From Nitrospirota bacterium (lineage in GTDB: Bacteria; Nitrospirota; Thermodesulfovibrionia; Thermodesulfovibrionales; UBA6898): DNA of 44,856 nt. The notes beneath the pieces are model-generated. The model ran no database searches, was not told where the DNA came from, and worked only from the letters and a program-made list of their open reading frames with translations. Position 1 is the stretch's first letter; every line of letters begins with the position of its first letter. A program made the translations under genes and the position numbers. The DNA lies in NCBI GenBank assembly GCA_004321925.1, contig SCQH01000097.1, positions 1-44,856 on the forward strand, in the 5' to 3' direction. Below are positions 32,440-41,844 of the stretch, piece after piece.

Positions 32440-34275
32440 ATGCAAAAGAAGATCATCATAGCTATACTGCTCACGGTCGTGATCGTCTCGGGAAGTCTTG
32501 GGATCATCAGCAATATAGCTGTCCGGGAGACAATAGACAACGCGCTCCAGCACCGGCTCGAACTGTCCCTTGTCGTTGCGCGCAACATAGACCTCCTCCT
32601 GAGCAACAGCCTCAAGCGGCTCTATGACATCTCTCTGGCCGGGACCATCGACCTCACTGACCGCGACTGGGGCCCTGAAGGCAGGGCCCTGAAGAAGGCC
32701 TTCGACTACTCGATATTTTCGGACGGCCTGTTCATCATCGACAAGTCAGGCACGGTGGTCTATAACTACCCGCACCAGCCGCTGGACCATATCAACCTCC
32801 TGGCACTGCCTTACGCACATGTGGTGATGGCCGAGGACCGTCCGTTCATATCCGACATCTTTACCCTGGAACCGACAAAACGCAAGATCATCTATATCCT
32901 GGTGCCGCTGAAGAACAAATATGGTTTGATCGTCGGGGCGGTAGGGGCCGAGATAGACCCGTCAGCCCAGAATTTCAATGAGATCATCCAGTCCGTCCAT
33001 ACCGACACCAAGGTGTATATGGAAGTCGTCGACAGCCATGGGGTGGTCATTGCATCGAATGACGCCAAGCGGATGTTCAAGGACCAGCTGGGCGGACATT
33101 CAAATTTCCTCAGGAACCTGATCGCCGCAAAAAAAGCGGTCATAACAAAATGCCACCGCTGCCATGCCGCGACCGATGCCCCCTCGACCAAGGCCACCCG
33201 CTCGGTCGACATCATGGCCTATGCGCCGCTCGAGAATGCCTCCTGGGGAGTCTCGATCGTACAGCCGGAAAAGGACATCCTGACGCCGATAGCCCGGATG
33301 AAGAGGTCTTTCCTCCTTGTCAGCATCGGGTTCATCGGCATAGCGCTGGTGCTCACCATAGCCCTGAGCCGGAGGATCGTCAAGCCGGTGCATGACCTTA
33401 TCGATGCGACCGTCAAGATCGCCGAGGGCGATATGACCAGGGCCATCGCCTTTGGCGGCACGGACGAGATCGGGAAGCTCGGCAGCAGCTTCGAGGTGAT
33501 GAGGCTGAAGCTGGCCGATTCCCTTGAGGAGCTGAAGAAGTCCAACGCCGAACTGGAGGCAAAGGTCGAGGAGCGGACAGTGCAGATCGATAACCACCGG
33601 AAACGGATCAAGGAGCTGCTCCAGAAGGTGATCACCACCCAGGAAGAGGAGCGCAAAAGGATTGCCAGGGAATTCCATGACGTCATCATGCAGGACCTTG
33701 TTGCCACGCTCCTGAAGGTCGACCTCTGCAGCAAACATCCTGAGAGCGTGACCCCTGCCAAGATCGAGGGGATAAAGGCCATCATAGAAAAAAATATTGA
33801 AGATGTCTCCCTGATCATCAAGAACCTGAGGCCGCTCATGCTGGACGACCTCGGTTTTGTGGCCTCTGTCCGCTGGCTCGCCGAATTTCATCTTGAGTCG
33901 AAGGGCATCAGTTGCTATGTTAATATAGACAATGCGGTGAATGACCTTGCCCTGGACCCCCAGGCCGAGATACAGCTTTTCAGGATCATGCAGGAGGCGA
34001 TCATCAATATCTCAAGACATGCGGCCCCAAAGAATGTCTTTATCCTCATCGGGGTCAACCATGAGCGGCTGAACATAGAGATTGAGGATGACGGCTGCGG
34101 CTTTGACACCGAGTCCCTTGAAGTGTCGGGCGACTCCACCCGCGGCCTCGGCATCCTCGGCATGAAGGAACGGGCCTCCTTCCTGAACTGGGACCTGAAG
34201 ATCTGTTCCGAGCCCGGCAAAGGCACACGGATAGGCATCAAGGCGCCTCTGGCCAGCGAGTTCGACCATGTCTAA
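32440..34275 (+). CDS. NarX-type sensor kinase with Cache domain and CxxCH heme motif
   Basis: 611 residues. Membrane helix about 4-24, then a large periplasmic Cache-like domain (25-285) that carries Cys238-His-Arg-Cys241-His242 near its end, a second helix (about 289-310), HAMP (311-365), a coiled coil, and a HisKA_3 domain with His413 in RIAREFHDVIMQDLVAT. The HATPase domain has RGLGILGMKERASFL. The c-type heme motif in the sensor suggests redox or ligand sensing. Its stop overlaps the start of the NarL-like regulator by 8 bp. Confidence 0.94.
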   Translation: MQKKIIIAILLTVVIVSGSLGIISNIAVRETIDNALQHRLELSLVVARNIDLLLSNSLKRLYDISLAGTIDLTDRDWGPEGRALKKAFDYSIFSDGLFIIDKSGTVVYNYPHQPLDHINLLALPYAHVVMAEDRPFISDIFTLEPTKRKIIYILVPLKNKYGLIVGAVGAEIDPSAQNFNEIIQSVHTDTKVYMEVVDSHGVVIASNDAKRMFKDQLGGHSNFLRNLIAAKKAVITKCHRCHAATDAPSTKATRSVDIMAYAPLENASWGVSIVQPEKDILTPIARMKRSFLLVSIGFIGIALVLTIALSRRIVKPVHDLIDATVKIAEGDMTRAIAFGGTDEIGKLGSSFEVMRLKLADSLEELKKSNAELEAKVEERTVQIDNHRKRIKELLQKVITTQEEERKRIAREFHDVIMQDLVATLLKVDLCSKHPESVTPAKIEGIKAIIEKNIEDVSLIIKNLRPLMLDDLGFVASVRWLAEFHLESKGISCYVNIDNAVNDLALDPQAEIQLFRIMQEAIINISRHAAPKNVFILIGVNHERLNIEIEDDGCGFDTESLEVSGDSTRGLGILGMKERASFLNWDLKICSEPGKGTRIGIKAPLASEFDHV

Positions 34276-34915
34276 GATCACGGTCCTTATTGCGGATGAC
34301 CATTCCCTGGTGAGAGAGGGGATCATGGCCTTTCTCCAGCATACGGAGGATATCGAGGTGGTGGCCGAGGCGTCCGACGGGATCGAGGCCATAGAAAAGA
34401 CAAAGAAACACCGGCCTGACATCGTGCTCATGGATATTTCGATGCCGAGATTGGGCGGCCTGGAAGCTACGGTAGAGATCCGGAAGTTCGATCCTTCGAT
34501 CAAGATCCTGGTGCTGACCCAATATGACGACAAGGAGTATATCTCCCGTTTTCTAAAGGCCGGGGTATCCGGGTATCTGCTTAAGAAGGCTGTCGGGAGC
34601 GATCTCGTTTCAGCCATCCGGGCCGTCAAGTCGGGGGAGATCTATCTCTACCCCGCCGTTGCCTCAAAGGTGGTCGACAGCTTCCTCGGCAAGGAGGCCC
34701 ACCCGCCTGACGATATTTACGATACGCTGACCGACAGGGAAAAACAGGTCCTGAAACTGCTGGCAGAGGGGCATGCCCACAAGGAGATAGCCGACATGCT
34801 CAAGATCAGCCCCAAAACGGTCATCGTCCATCAGACCAACACCTTTGAAAAGCTCGGCTTCAGCAACCGCTCGGAACTTATCAGGTTCGCCCTCGCCCGC
34901 GGCATCATCCAGTAG
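34268..34915 (+). CDS. NarL/LuxR-family response regulator
   Basis: 215 residues. Receiver with Asp10-Asp11, phosphoacceptor Asp56 (VLMDISMPRLGG) and KKAVG, then a LuxR-type HTH (LTDREKQVLKLLAEGHAHKEIADML, then SPKTVIVHQTNTFEKLGF). Co-translated with the heme-motif kinase, so this is its regulator. The most likely target is the cytochrome operon next to it; operator sites were not identified. Confidence 0.95.
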   Translation: MSKITVLIADDHSLVREGIMAFLQHTEDIEVVAEASDGIEAIEKTKKHRPDIVLMDISMPRLGGLEATVEIRKFDPSIKILVLTQYDDKEYISRFLKAGVSGYLLKKAVGSDLVSAIRAVKSGEIYLYPAVASKVVDSFLGKEAHPPDDIYDTLTDREKQVLKLLAEGHAHKEIADMLKISPKTVIVHQTNTFEKLGFSNRSELIRFALARGIIQ

Positions 34916-34973
34916 CCCGGACCTTTTATTAATCTCTTGTTTACGCCCTCATCAGCGGGATATAATCTCTGTC

Positions 34974-36095
34974 ATGGAGAACCTGCTTGAGAAGAAAATA
35001 ACCGGTCTGATCCTGCAGGGCGGACCCATGACCTTTGAACGTTTCATGGAGATCGCCCTCTATGACCCTGAGCTTGGCTACTATTGCTCGGCAGACCTGG
35101 AGATCGGCAAGGCAGGGGATTTCTACACAAGCTCCCACCTGCACCCTGTCTTCGGGGCCATGCTCGGCAGGCAGATCATGGAGATGTGGGAGTTCATGGG
35201 CAGGCCGGAGCAGTTCACTCTCGTGGAGGTCGGCGGAGGGACAGGCCATATCTGCTGCGACATTCTCGACTCGCTGAGGGAGGGGCAGTTCTTTGATGCG
35301 CTTCAGTATATCATCGTCGAGATCAACCCGGCGATGAGGAAAAAGCAGCGGGCGCTGCTTGCCGCGTATGCCGAAAAGGTATCCTGGGTCTCCTCCCTGG
35401 AGGAACTCGCCCCTCTGCAGGGATGCATCTTTTCGAATGAACTGATCGATGCGTTCCCGGTGCATCTTGTTGAGATGGGGGACGAACTCACCGAGATCTA
35501 CGTCAATACCCGGGCAGGCGCTCTGGTCGAAGAGGCTGGACCGTTAAGCACCCAGGCCCTTGCGGATCATTTCCGGGAATTTCATATCCATATCGAAAAG
35601 GGATACAGGACCGAGGTGAACCTCAGGGCCGGACAATGGCTGGGGGATGTCAGTGCGAAGCTGCTGGAGGGCTTTGTCCTGACCATAGACTACGGATACA
35701 ATACCCGCGATTATTACAGCGAGGACAGGGACAGGGGGACGCTCCTCTGCTATCACCGGCATCAGGCCGGAGAGGACCCGCTGCAGCATATAGGCCAGCA
35801 GGACATCACCGCCCACGTGAACTTTTCGGCGCTCAAAAAATGGGGAGAGGACGCGGGGCTGAGGACGCGGGGGCTCTCAAGCCAGGGGGCCTTCCTGGTA
35901 TCCCTCGGCATCGACGCGGAGATCAGCCGGCTTGCAAAAGAGTCGCCGGACTATCCCGTCGAACTCGCCCGCATCAAGAAGCTCATCCTCCCGCAGGGCA
36001 TGGGGGACTCACATATGGTGATGGTGCAGTACAAGGGCAGCGGGGAGCCGGTGCTGAAAGGTTTTTCGCTCAGGGACCAGACCCGGCACCTGTAA
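34974..36095 (+). CDS. MidA/NDUFAF7-family SAM-dependent methyltransferase
   Basis: 373 residues. The family signature is visible: GPMTFERFMEIALYDPELGYY, GDFYTSSHLHPVFGAMLGRQ, SAM-binding VEVGGGTGHICCDIL and the SNELIDAFPVH motif. Such proteins (DUF185) are protein-arginine methyltransferase homologues, and NDUFAF7 acts on complex I in mitochondria; the bacterial target is unknown. ATG at 34974 is preferred; an upstream in-frame start at 34845 lies within the regulator gene. It overlaps the convergent isomerase-like gene by 26 bp. Confidence 0.9.
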   Translation: MENLLEKKITGLILQGGPMTFERFMEIALYDPELGYYCSADLEIGKAGDFYTSSHLHPVFGAMLGRQIMEMWEFMGRPEQFTLVEVGGGTGHICCDILDSLREGQFFDALQYIIVEINPAMRKKQRALLAAYAEKVSWVSSLEELAPLQGCIFSNELIDAFPVHLVEMGDELTEIYVNTRAGALVEEAGPLSTQALADHFREFHIHIEKGYRTEVNLRAGQWLGDVSAKLLEGFVLTIDYGYNTRDYYSEDRDRGTLLCYHRHQAGEDPLQHIGQQDITAHVNFSALKKWGEDAGLRTRGLSSQGAFLVSLGIDAEISRLAKESPDYPVELARIKKLILPQGMGDSHMVMVQYKGSGEPVLKGFSLRDQTRHL

Positions 36096-36846
36096 GCAGC
36101 GTCCTGTGGTACTGCAGGCTCTTTAAGGCATGCTCCCGTGAATGCGCCTCAAGCGTATGGACGCAGTCCTTCCCGTCAAGCAGCTCAAAAAATCTCTTAA
36201 AATCAAAACTGCCCTCGCCCATCGGCAGATGCTGGTCAGCGGTGCCGTCATTGTCATGCAGATGGAGCTCGAGGATATAGGGGGTCAGCGCCGACATCCA
36301 GTCCTCAAGCGGGGTCTTCGCAAAGAGATTGAAATGGCCGGTATCGAAACAGACGCCAAAATCGGCCGTTGCCATGGCCTCCATAAGCAGCCTCAGGTTC
36401 GTCGGTTCATCCTCGAAGATATTCTCGATAGCGATCCTGGTCCCGATCCCTGAGGCGATCTTCATGAGTGGCTGCCAGGTCTGGAGGCTCTTCTCGAGCC
36501 AGAGGTCCATGTTCAGGCCATAGCGCCATTTTTCATATCCTGAATGGAAGACGACCACCTTCGGCCGAAGGTCCCCGGCAAGATCGAGGACCTGATGGAA
36601 CCTCAGCATCGTGGCCTCGCGGACCTTTGCATCGACCGCACCCGGTGACAGGTCCATAAAAGGGGCATGGATGGAAAGGGAGGGATGATAGTCGAGTTCT
36701 TCCCTGAGTTCCCGTATAGCCGCAGGGGTCAGGATATCGAGGACCTCGGCCCCGACGTAAAGCTCAATATTGGTCCTGTCTGCCCGTATAAAGCTCAGAT
36801 GCTCGGGGATACGCTGAAAGGGGATATGGATATGGGGTGAGATCAC
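36070..36846 (-). CDS. Sugar phosphate isomerase/epimerase-like TIM-barrel protein
   Basis: 258 residues of the xylose-isomerase-like (AP-endonuclease-2) TIM-barrel superfamily. Metal-binding-type residues are seen in [52 protein letters not shown] and TLEAHS. The GTG start at 36846 overlaps the stop of the FmdB-like gene (GTGA). Substrate unknown; an endonuclease-IV-like role is less likely given the short length. Confidence 0.82.
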   Translation of the reverse strand: MISPHIHIPFQRIPEHLSFIRADRTNIELYVGAEVLDILTPAAIRELREELDYHPSLSIHAPFMDLSPGAVDAKVREATMLRFHQVLDLAGDLRPKVVVFHSGYEKWRYGLNMDLWLEKSLQTWQPLMKIASGIGTRIAIENIFEDEPTNLRLLMEAMATADFGVCFDTGHFNLFAKTPLEDWMSALTPYILELHLHDNDGTADQHLPMGEGSFDFKRFFELLDGKDCVHTLEAHSREHALKSLQYHRTLLTGAGSGP

Positions 36847-37169
36847 TCTGCTGAAGAGGCCTTTGTCTCTTTCTTCTCCGTTGTTTTGGCCTCCTTGGTC
36901 TCTGTCGCTGCTGCGGGCTTTTCGACCCCTTCGGTCTTCGTCTCCTTGGACTTGCCTCCCTTTTTGGGGGCGCCCTCATCTTTTTTCTTGCCCGTGCCGT
37001 AGTCAGTTGCATACCAGCCGGTGCCTTTCAGGACAAAGGACGTGTTTGAGATCTTCTTCTTCAGCCGGCCACCGCAGTCAGGGCATTTTTCGAGCGGCTT
37101 ATCCGTCATCTTCTGCATCACCTCAAGGTGTTTCTTGCATTTCGCGCATCCGTACTCATATATGGGCAT
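36843..37169 (-). CDS. FmdB-family zinc-ribbon protein with charged tail
   Basis: 108 residues. The zinc ribbon has Cys8, Cys11, Cys29 and Cys32 ([11 protein letters not shown] ... KCPDCGG) and is followed by [14 protein letters not shown], the family signature. The last 45 residues are a low-complexity Lys/Glu/Thr/Ala tail. ATG at 37169 follows GAGGAGG; a longer frame from 37262 is not supported. These FmdB-type regulators or chaperones are of unknown exact function. Confidence 0.92.
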   Translation of the reverse strand: MPIYEYGCAKCKKHLEVMQKMTDKPLEKCPDCGGRLKKKISNTSFVLKGTGWYATDYGTGKKKDEGAPKKGGKSKETKTEGVEKPAAATETKEAKTTEKKETKASSAE

Positions 37170-37337
37170 AGTGCTGAGACCTCCTCTATAATTCTCTAAC
37201 AACCTGATATTATTAGTTTTTCCTATCCCATTACTATAACCGAGAGCCTGAAACCAGGTCAAATCCCCTTAACAAAGAAGGTGCGGTCATTCCCTGTATA
37301 TGTATTCCGGGAAAATAAAAGCATATAATAAACAACG

Positions 37338-37937
37338 ATGATCACGGCCGCTCTGACAGGAAATTTCGGCATGGGCAAGAGCTCGGTCCTTCGCCTGTTC
37401 GAGGCATGCGGGGCACTGACCCTCGACAGCGACAGGATCGTGGCCGGGTTGCTGGAGCAGCCGGAGGTCATTGAGAAGGTCTCTGAAGCGCTCGGCAGCG
37501 GGGTGACCGATGCAGGCGGCAGGCTCATGAAAAAGGTCGTCGCCGAAAAGATCTTTAACGACCCCGAGCTGAAGCGGAAACTCGAAGATATTCTGCACCC
37601 GCTTGTCTTTGACCGTATCGATGCCTTCGTCAGAGATCCCGGCCACGCGGACCGTCTGCTCATCGTCGAGGTGCCACTTTTGTTCGAGACCGGATCAGCG
37701 GCAAGGTTCGACCGGACCATAACAGTGCATACGACCCCTGCGGAGGCAGAAAAGCGGCTCCTGCAAAAAGGTGTCCGGGCCGAGGAGGCACGCGCAAGAC
37801 TGCTGACCCAGATGCCGATAGCAGAGAAGATAAGGCTCGCGGATTATGCGATCGACAACAACGGCAGTCAGGAGGATACAAAAAAACAGGTAGAGGCGCT
37901 CTACCGGCTGCTGGTCAGTGGATCCCGTACTTCTTGA
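37338..37937 (+). CDS. coaE: Dephospho-CoA kinase
   Basis: 199 residues; last step of coenzyme A synthesis. P-loop GNFGMGKSS (8-16), DSDRI (substrate-binding acidic pair), HPLVFDRI and VPLLFETG are all present. Divergent from the FmdB-like gene. Its end overlaps the 3' end of the NtrC-type gene by 23 bp. Confidence 0.94.
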   Translation: MITAALTGNFGMGKSSVLRLFEACGALTLDSDRIVAGLLEQPEVIEKVSEALGSGVTDAGGRLMKKVVAEKIFNDPELKRKLEDILHPLVFDRIDAFVRDPGHADRLLIVEVPLLFETGSAARFDRTITVHTTPAEAEKRLLQKGVRAEEARARLLTQMPIAEKIRLADYAIDNNGSQEDTKKQVEALYRLLVSGSRTS

Positions 37938-39246
37938 GCTTGTGGTAAAGCGTCTTTCGGTCTATCCCGAGCATCTGACTCGCCTTTGACTGGTTCCCGC
38001 CGGCCTGCTTGAGCACCTTCAGGATATAGTCCCTCTCCATCTCTTCAAGCGACGGCTGTTCTTTTGATGCCGCGGTCAGGCCGGCGCCGGCGATCGAAAG
38101 GTCGGCAGGAAGGATGCTGCGGGAGTCACAGAGTATCACCGCCCTTTCCATGACGTTTTCAAGCTCGCGCACATTGCCCGGCCAGGGGTAGGCATTAAGG
38201 ACATCGCCGGCCTCCAGGCTTATGCCCTTTATATCCTTGGAGAGTTTCCGGCTGTATTTTTTCAGGAAATATCCGGCCAGCGCCGGGACATCTTCCCGCC
38301 GCTCCCGGAGAGGCGGGATCGTAATAGCAATGACATTCAGCCGGTAGTAGAGGTCCTCTCTGAAGGAGCCGGCCCGGACAAGGGCCAGAAGGTCTCTGTT
38401 CGTGGCGGCCAGCACCCGCACGTCGACCTTGAAGGTCCTGTTGCTGCCGACCCTCCTGAACTCGCCGGAATCAAGGAAGCGCAGCAGCTTCGGCTGGAGC
38501 CCCAACGGCATCTCGCCGATCTCGTCCAGGAAGAGGGTCCCCTTGTCGGCGACCTCGACGATCCCGTGCTTGGTCTGATAGGCGCTGGTGAACGAGCCCT
38601 TTTCATGCCCGAATATCTCGGACTCGATCAGGTTCTCCGAAAGCGTCGCGCAGTTCAGGGCAATGAAGGGTGAGGTGCCCCTCTTGCTGTGATGCCAGAT
38701 GGTGTTGGCGATCAGCTCCTTCCCTGTCCCGCTTTCGCCCTGGATAAGGACCGGTGAGTCGGTCGGGGCCGTTTTCCTGATGAGCCCGAGGATCTCCTTC
38801 ATAGGCTGGCTGTCGCAGATGAACTCAAAGGGCGACTCTATCCGCACCAGCTCCTGTTGCAGGAGCTGGTTCTTGATGCTGAGCCTGCCGTACTCGTAAG
38901 CGCGGTTGATGACGATAGCCAGCTCGTCGAGCTTGTACGGTTTGGTCAGATAATCGTAGGCGCCGTTCTTCATCGCATCGACGGCGGTCTCGACCGTCGC
39001 CTTGCCGGTCAGGACCAGGATCACGGGGGATGCCGGGTCCCGGCGCAGTTTTTTCATGACCTCGATCCCGTCCATCCCGGGCATGACGATATCAAGGAGG
39101 ATCACGTCAAAGATAGTGTTCTTCAGGATATCGAGCCCTGCCTGGCCGTCCGATGCCACCTCGACAGAGAAACCCTTCCTGGTCAGTTCCTTCCGGAGCA
39201 GCCGGCGCATCGGCTCTTCATCATCGATGACCAGGACCCTAATCAT
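37915..39246 (-). CDS. NtrC-family sigma-54-dependent response regulator
   Basis: 443 residues: receiver (Asp52 in LLDIVMPGMDG; Lys102 in TKPY), AAA+ domain with Walker A GESGTGKE (170-177), Walker B LFLDEIGE (238-245), and a Fis-type HTH (NQSKASQMLGIDRKTLYHKLKKYGIH). The sigma-54-contacting loop reads GSFTSA (217-222) in place of the usual GAFTGA. ATG at 39246 starts at the receiver and overlaps the stop of the kinase gene by 8 bp. The stop codon lies inside the convergent coaE end. Confidence 0.95.
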   Translation of the reverse strand: MIRVLVIDDEEPMRRLLRKELTRKGFSVEVASDGQAGLDILKNTIFDVILLDIVMPGMDGIEVMKKLRRDPASPVILVLTGKATVETAVDAMKNGAYDYLTKPYKLDELAIVINRAYEYGRLSIKNQLLQQELVRIESPFEFICDSQPMKEILGLIRKTAPTDSPVLIQGESGTGKELIANTIWHHSKRGTSPFIALNCATLSENLIESEIFGHEKGSFTSAYQTKHGIVEVADKGTLFLDEIGEMPLGLQPKLLRFLDSGEFRRVGSNRTFKVDVRVLAATNRDLLALVRAGSFREDLYYRLNVIAITIPPLRERREDVPALAGYFLKKYSRKLSKDIKGISLEAGDVLNAYPWPGNVRELENVMERAVILCDSRSILPADLSIAGAGLTAASKEQPSLEEMERDYILKVLKQAGGNQSKASQMLGIDRKTLYHKLKKYGIH

Positions 39247-40975
39247 TGCGCGACTGTGCGGGCAGGCGGATACTGAAGGTCGTCCCCTTGCCCTCCTCGC
39301 TGACAACATCGATGCTGCCGTTATGGTCCTCCACGATCTTATGGCAGATCGAAAGTCCGAGGCCCGTGCCCTCGCCCACCGGCTTGGTCGTAAAGAACGG
39401 ATCGAATATCTTGTCGATGCTCTCTTCCGGTATCCCGGCCCCGGAGTCTGCTATAGAGACATTGATGCCCGGCATGTCCTTGAGGTATTTCTTTCCGCGG
39501 ATCCCGTTGCTCATGCTGCTGCTGATGACGATGCGCCCTTTTTCGGGCGTAAAATACATCGAGTTCATGATGATGTTCATAAAGAGCTGCCTGAGGCTGC
39601 CGGGGTCGGCATATATCCGCGGCAGGTCCCGGTTGAGATTGAATATGATGTTGTGGTTCAGGCGCTTGGCCCGGTGGTTGACCAGGAGTATGACCTCCTT
39701 GATCAGCTCGTTGATGTCTATCTCACGGTATGTCCCGCCCGAGGGACGTGCAAAATCCAGGAGGCTCCGCAGGATGTCCTTGCAGCGGAAGATCTCCTTA
39801 TGGATCGTCTCAAGGTATTCCGGGAAGTCCTCAAAACCGCTGGTGACGCGCAGCTGTTCGTCCTGGGACCTGTCGAGCAGGGCCTCAGCATACCCGGCAA
39901 TGATGCCGAGGGGGTTATTGATCTCATGCGCAATGCCGGCCACAAGGGTGCCGAGAGAGGCAAGCCGGTCAGACCGGATGAGCTGCTGCTCAAGCCTTTT
40001 CTGGTCAGACACGTCCTTGAGGTAATGGACGACGGCATACAGGCTGCCTTCCTCGTCGGTCAGCGGATATGCCCAGAAATGGTACATATTGCCCATGATC
40101 CCCTTGAGCTCCATAAAGGACTGCCGTTTGCTGCTGATCGTCTCCCTGCAGACAGAGGTCTGCGTATTGATGCCGATCCGGTAGAAGATCTCCCAGCATT
40201 TCTTGCCCTGGACCTCGACCGCTGAGAGGCCCGCCTTTTTCAGCAGGGTATGGTTTGCCCGGATGACGCGCTGCTTGCTGTCCTCGATCCAGACCATATC
40301 GGTTATGGAATCAAAGGTCCGCTCCCACTCCTTCTTCTCCCGGGAGATCTCCTGGAAGAGCAGGGCATTTTCAAGCGCGATCGATATATGTTTTGCGGCC
40401 GGCAGCAGAACCTGGAGGTCCTCCTCGCAATAGCGCGACAGTTCCGTGCTGTCGAGGTTGAAGACGCCGAGGATCTTGTCATGGAAGAGCGGAATGCTTA
40501 TTGTCGACCGGATGCCTTCATCGAAGAGTTTCTTGTCCAGGGGGAAGGCCTGTTCACTGAGATCGTAGTTTATCCAGGGCTTATTGTTCCTGATCACCCA
40601 GCCGGCGCTGGTGCCCTCGACCGGCGCCTTCACGCCCTTCTTCATGATGGTCTGCATCTCGGTGTCAAGGGCGAATATCAGAAGGTTATTGTCCTGTTCG
40701 TTATAGAGCAGGAGACTGGCCCTGTTATACCCGATGAGCTTCCTGATCTCCGAGACCATGATCCGGAAGACGGTCCCGATGCTCAGGCTGGAATTGATGA
40801 TCCCGCTGAGTTCGCTGATCAGATTGAATATCGTGAGGTTCTGGTCCATCCCAACCTTCTGACCGGCCTCCTGCTCAACCGGCTGATCACCCTTCTGAAC
40901 AATCTGCGGGTTCATCCGGCGGGCCTGCGTCGACGGGCTGAACGCACTGTCCGGTCCTTTGCGCATCCCGGACAA
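39239..40975 (-). CDS. Soluble GAF-PAS sensor histidine kinase (NtrB-like)
   Basis: 578 residues without a membrane segment: N-terminal GAF (about 50-205), PAS (about 215-330, RTFDSITDMVWIED), HisKA with AGIAHEINNPLGIIAGYAE, and HATPase with GEGTGLGLSI. Cytoplasmic, so it reads an internal signal. Paired with the sigma-54 activator downstream (8-bp overlap). A start nearer residue 43 (MDQNLTIFN) cannot be excluded. Confidence 0.93.
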   Translation of the reverse strand: MSGMRKGPDSAFSPSTQARRMNPQIVQKGDQPVEQEAGQKVGMDQNLTIFNLISELSGIINSSLSIGTVFRIMVSEIRKLIGYNRASLLLYNEQDNNLLIFALDTEMQTIMKKGVKAPVEGTSAGWVIRNNKPWINYDLSEQAFPLDKKLFDEGIRSTISIPLFHDKILGVFNLDSTELSRYCEEDLQVLLPAAKHISIALENALLFQEISREKKEWERTFDSITDMVWIEDSKQRVIRANHTLLKKAGLSAVEVQGKKCWEIFYRIGINTQTSVCRETISSKRQSFMELKGIMGNMYHFWAYPLTDEEGSLYAVVHYLKDVSDQKRLEQQLIRSDRLASLGTLVAGIAHEINNPLGIIAGYAEALLDRSQDEQLRVTSGFEDFPEYLETIHKEIFRCKDILRSLLDFARPSGGTYREIDINELIKEVILLVNHRAKRLNHNIIFNLNRDLPRIYADPGSLRQLFMNIIMNSMYFTPEKGRIVISSSMSNGIRGKKYLKDMPGINVSIADSGAGIPEESIDKIFDPFFTTKPVGEGTGLGLSICHKIVEDHNGSIDVVSEEGKGTTFSIRLPAQSRND

Positions 40976-41058
40976 AGAGGACCCGGGACAGTCATAATAT
41001 CCATATGGTATTATAACAAACGTTGCCGCGCATAACCTGATCCGGGGGTATTGACTGA

Positions 41059-41802
41059 ATGAAGCGTCCAGGCTGGTATATCATTATGACAATCTCTCTG
41101 CTGCTGTTGTCGTCATTTTTCTATGCGCTTCAGCTCTTCCTTTTCAGAAAGACGGGCGATACGTTCTTTTACCTGCTCCAGGATGTTGCGTTCGTCCCTA
41201 TCCAGGTCCTGATCGTTTCGCTGATCATCGAACGGCTTCTCAACGAGCGCGAAAAGGCAGCCCTCCTCAAGAAGATGAACATGCTCATCGGCGCCTTTTA
41301 CAGCGAGGTCGGCTCCGACCTTATCAGGCACTGCTCACGCTTCAGCGCCGACCTGACGGAGCTGAAGCAGCACCTGATCGTCACGCCGAACTGGAAGGAC
41401 CAGGACTTTGAGAAGGCCCGGTTCCTGGTGACGCACGCAAACCCCAACCTTGACGCCGCGCGGGCAGACCTCGGCGACCTCAAGCCCTTTCTTGAGGCCA
41501 AACGCGGGTTTCTCCTCAGCCTTCTGGCAAACCCCAACCTGCTGGAGCACGACGCCTTCACCGACCTCCTCTGGGCCGTCTTTCACCTTCAGGAGGAGCT
41601 CAGCGCACGCCCCCAACTGACAGGCCTGCCGCGGCATGACTATGACCATCTTTCGGGCGACATGAAGCGCGCCTTCACACAGCTCCTGGCCGAGTGGCTC
41701 TCCTACCTGATGCACCTGAAGCATGACTACCCCTATCTCTTCTCACTTGCCGTTCGGATGAACCCGCTTGACATGAAGGCCTCCGCTGTCATAATGGATT
41801 AA
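41059..41802 (+). CDS. Conserved membrane protein of unknown function
   Basis: 247 residues. Two N-terminal membrane helices (about 7-28 and 38-60: ISLLLLSSFFYALQLFLF and DVAFVPIQVLIVSLIIERLL) precede a helical cytoplasmic part (EREKAALLKKMNMLIGAFYSEVG ... NPNLLEHDAFTDLLWAVFHLQEEL). The family is not named; similar proteins occur widely. Transcribed divergently from the NtrB-like gene. Confidence 0.78.
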   Translation: MKRPGWYIIMTISLLLLSSFFYALQLFLFRKTGDTFFYLLQDVAFVPIQVLIVSLIIERLLNEREKAALLKKMNMLIGAFYSEVGSDLIRHCSRFSADLTELKQHLIVTPNWKDQDFEKARFLVTHANPNLDAARADLGDLKPFLEAKRGFLLSLLANPNLLEHDAFTDLLWAVFHLQEELSARPQLTGLPRHDYDHLSGDMKRAFTQLLAEWLSYLMHLKHDYPYLFSLAVRMNPLDMKASAVIMD

Positions 41803-41844
41803 GGGACCCATAGGCCTGACTTCATTGACCGAAAGGAGAATATC

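Noticed and set aside
39002-40225. Long open frame (407 codons) on the plus strand
   Set aside because: It is antisense to the NtrB-like kinase and NtrC-type regulator, which have complete domains; no family features were seen.
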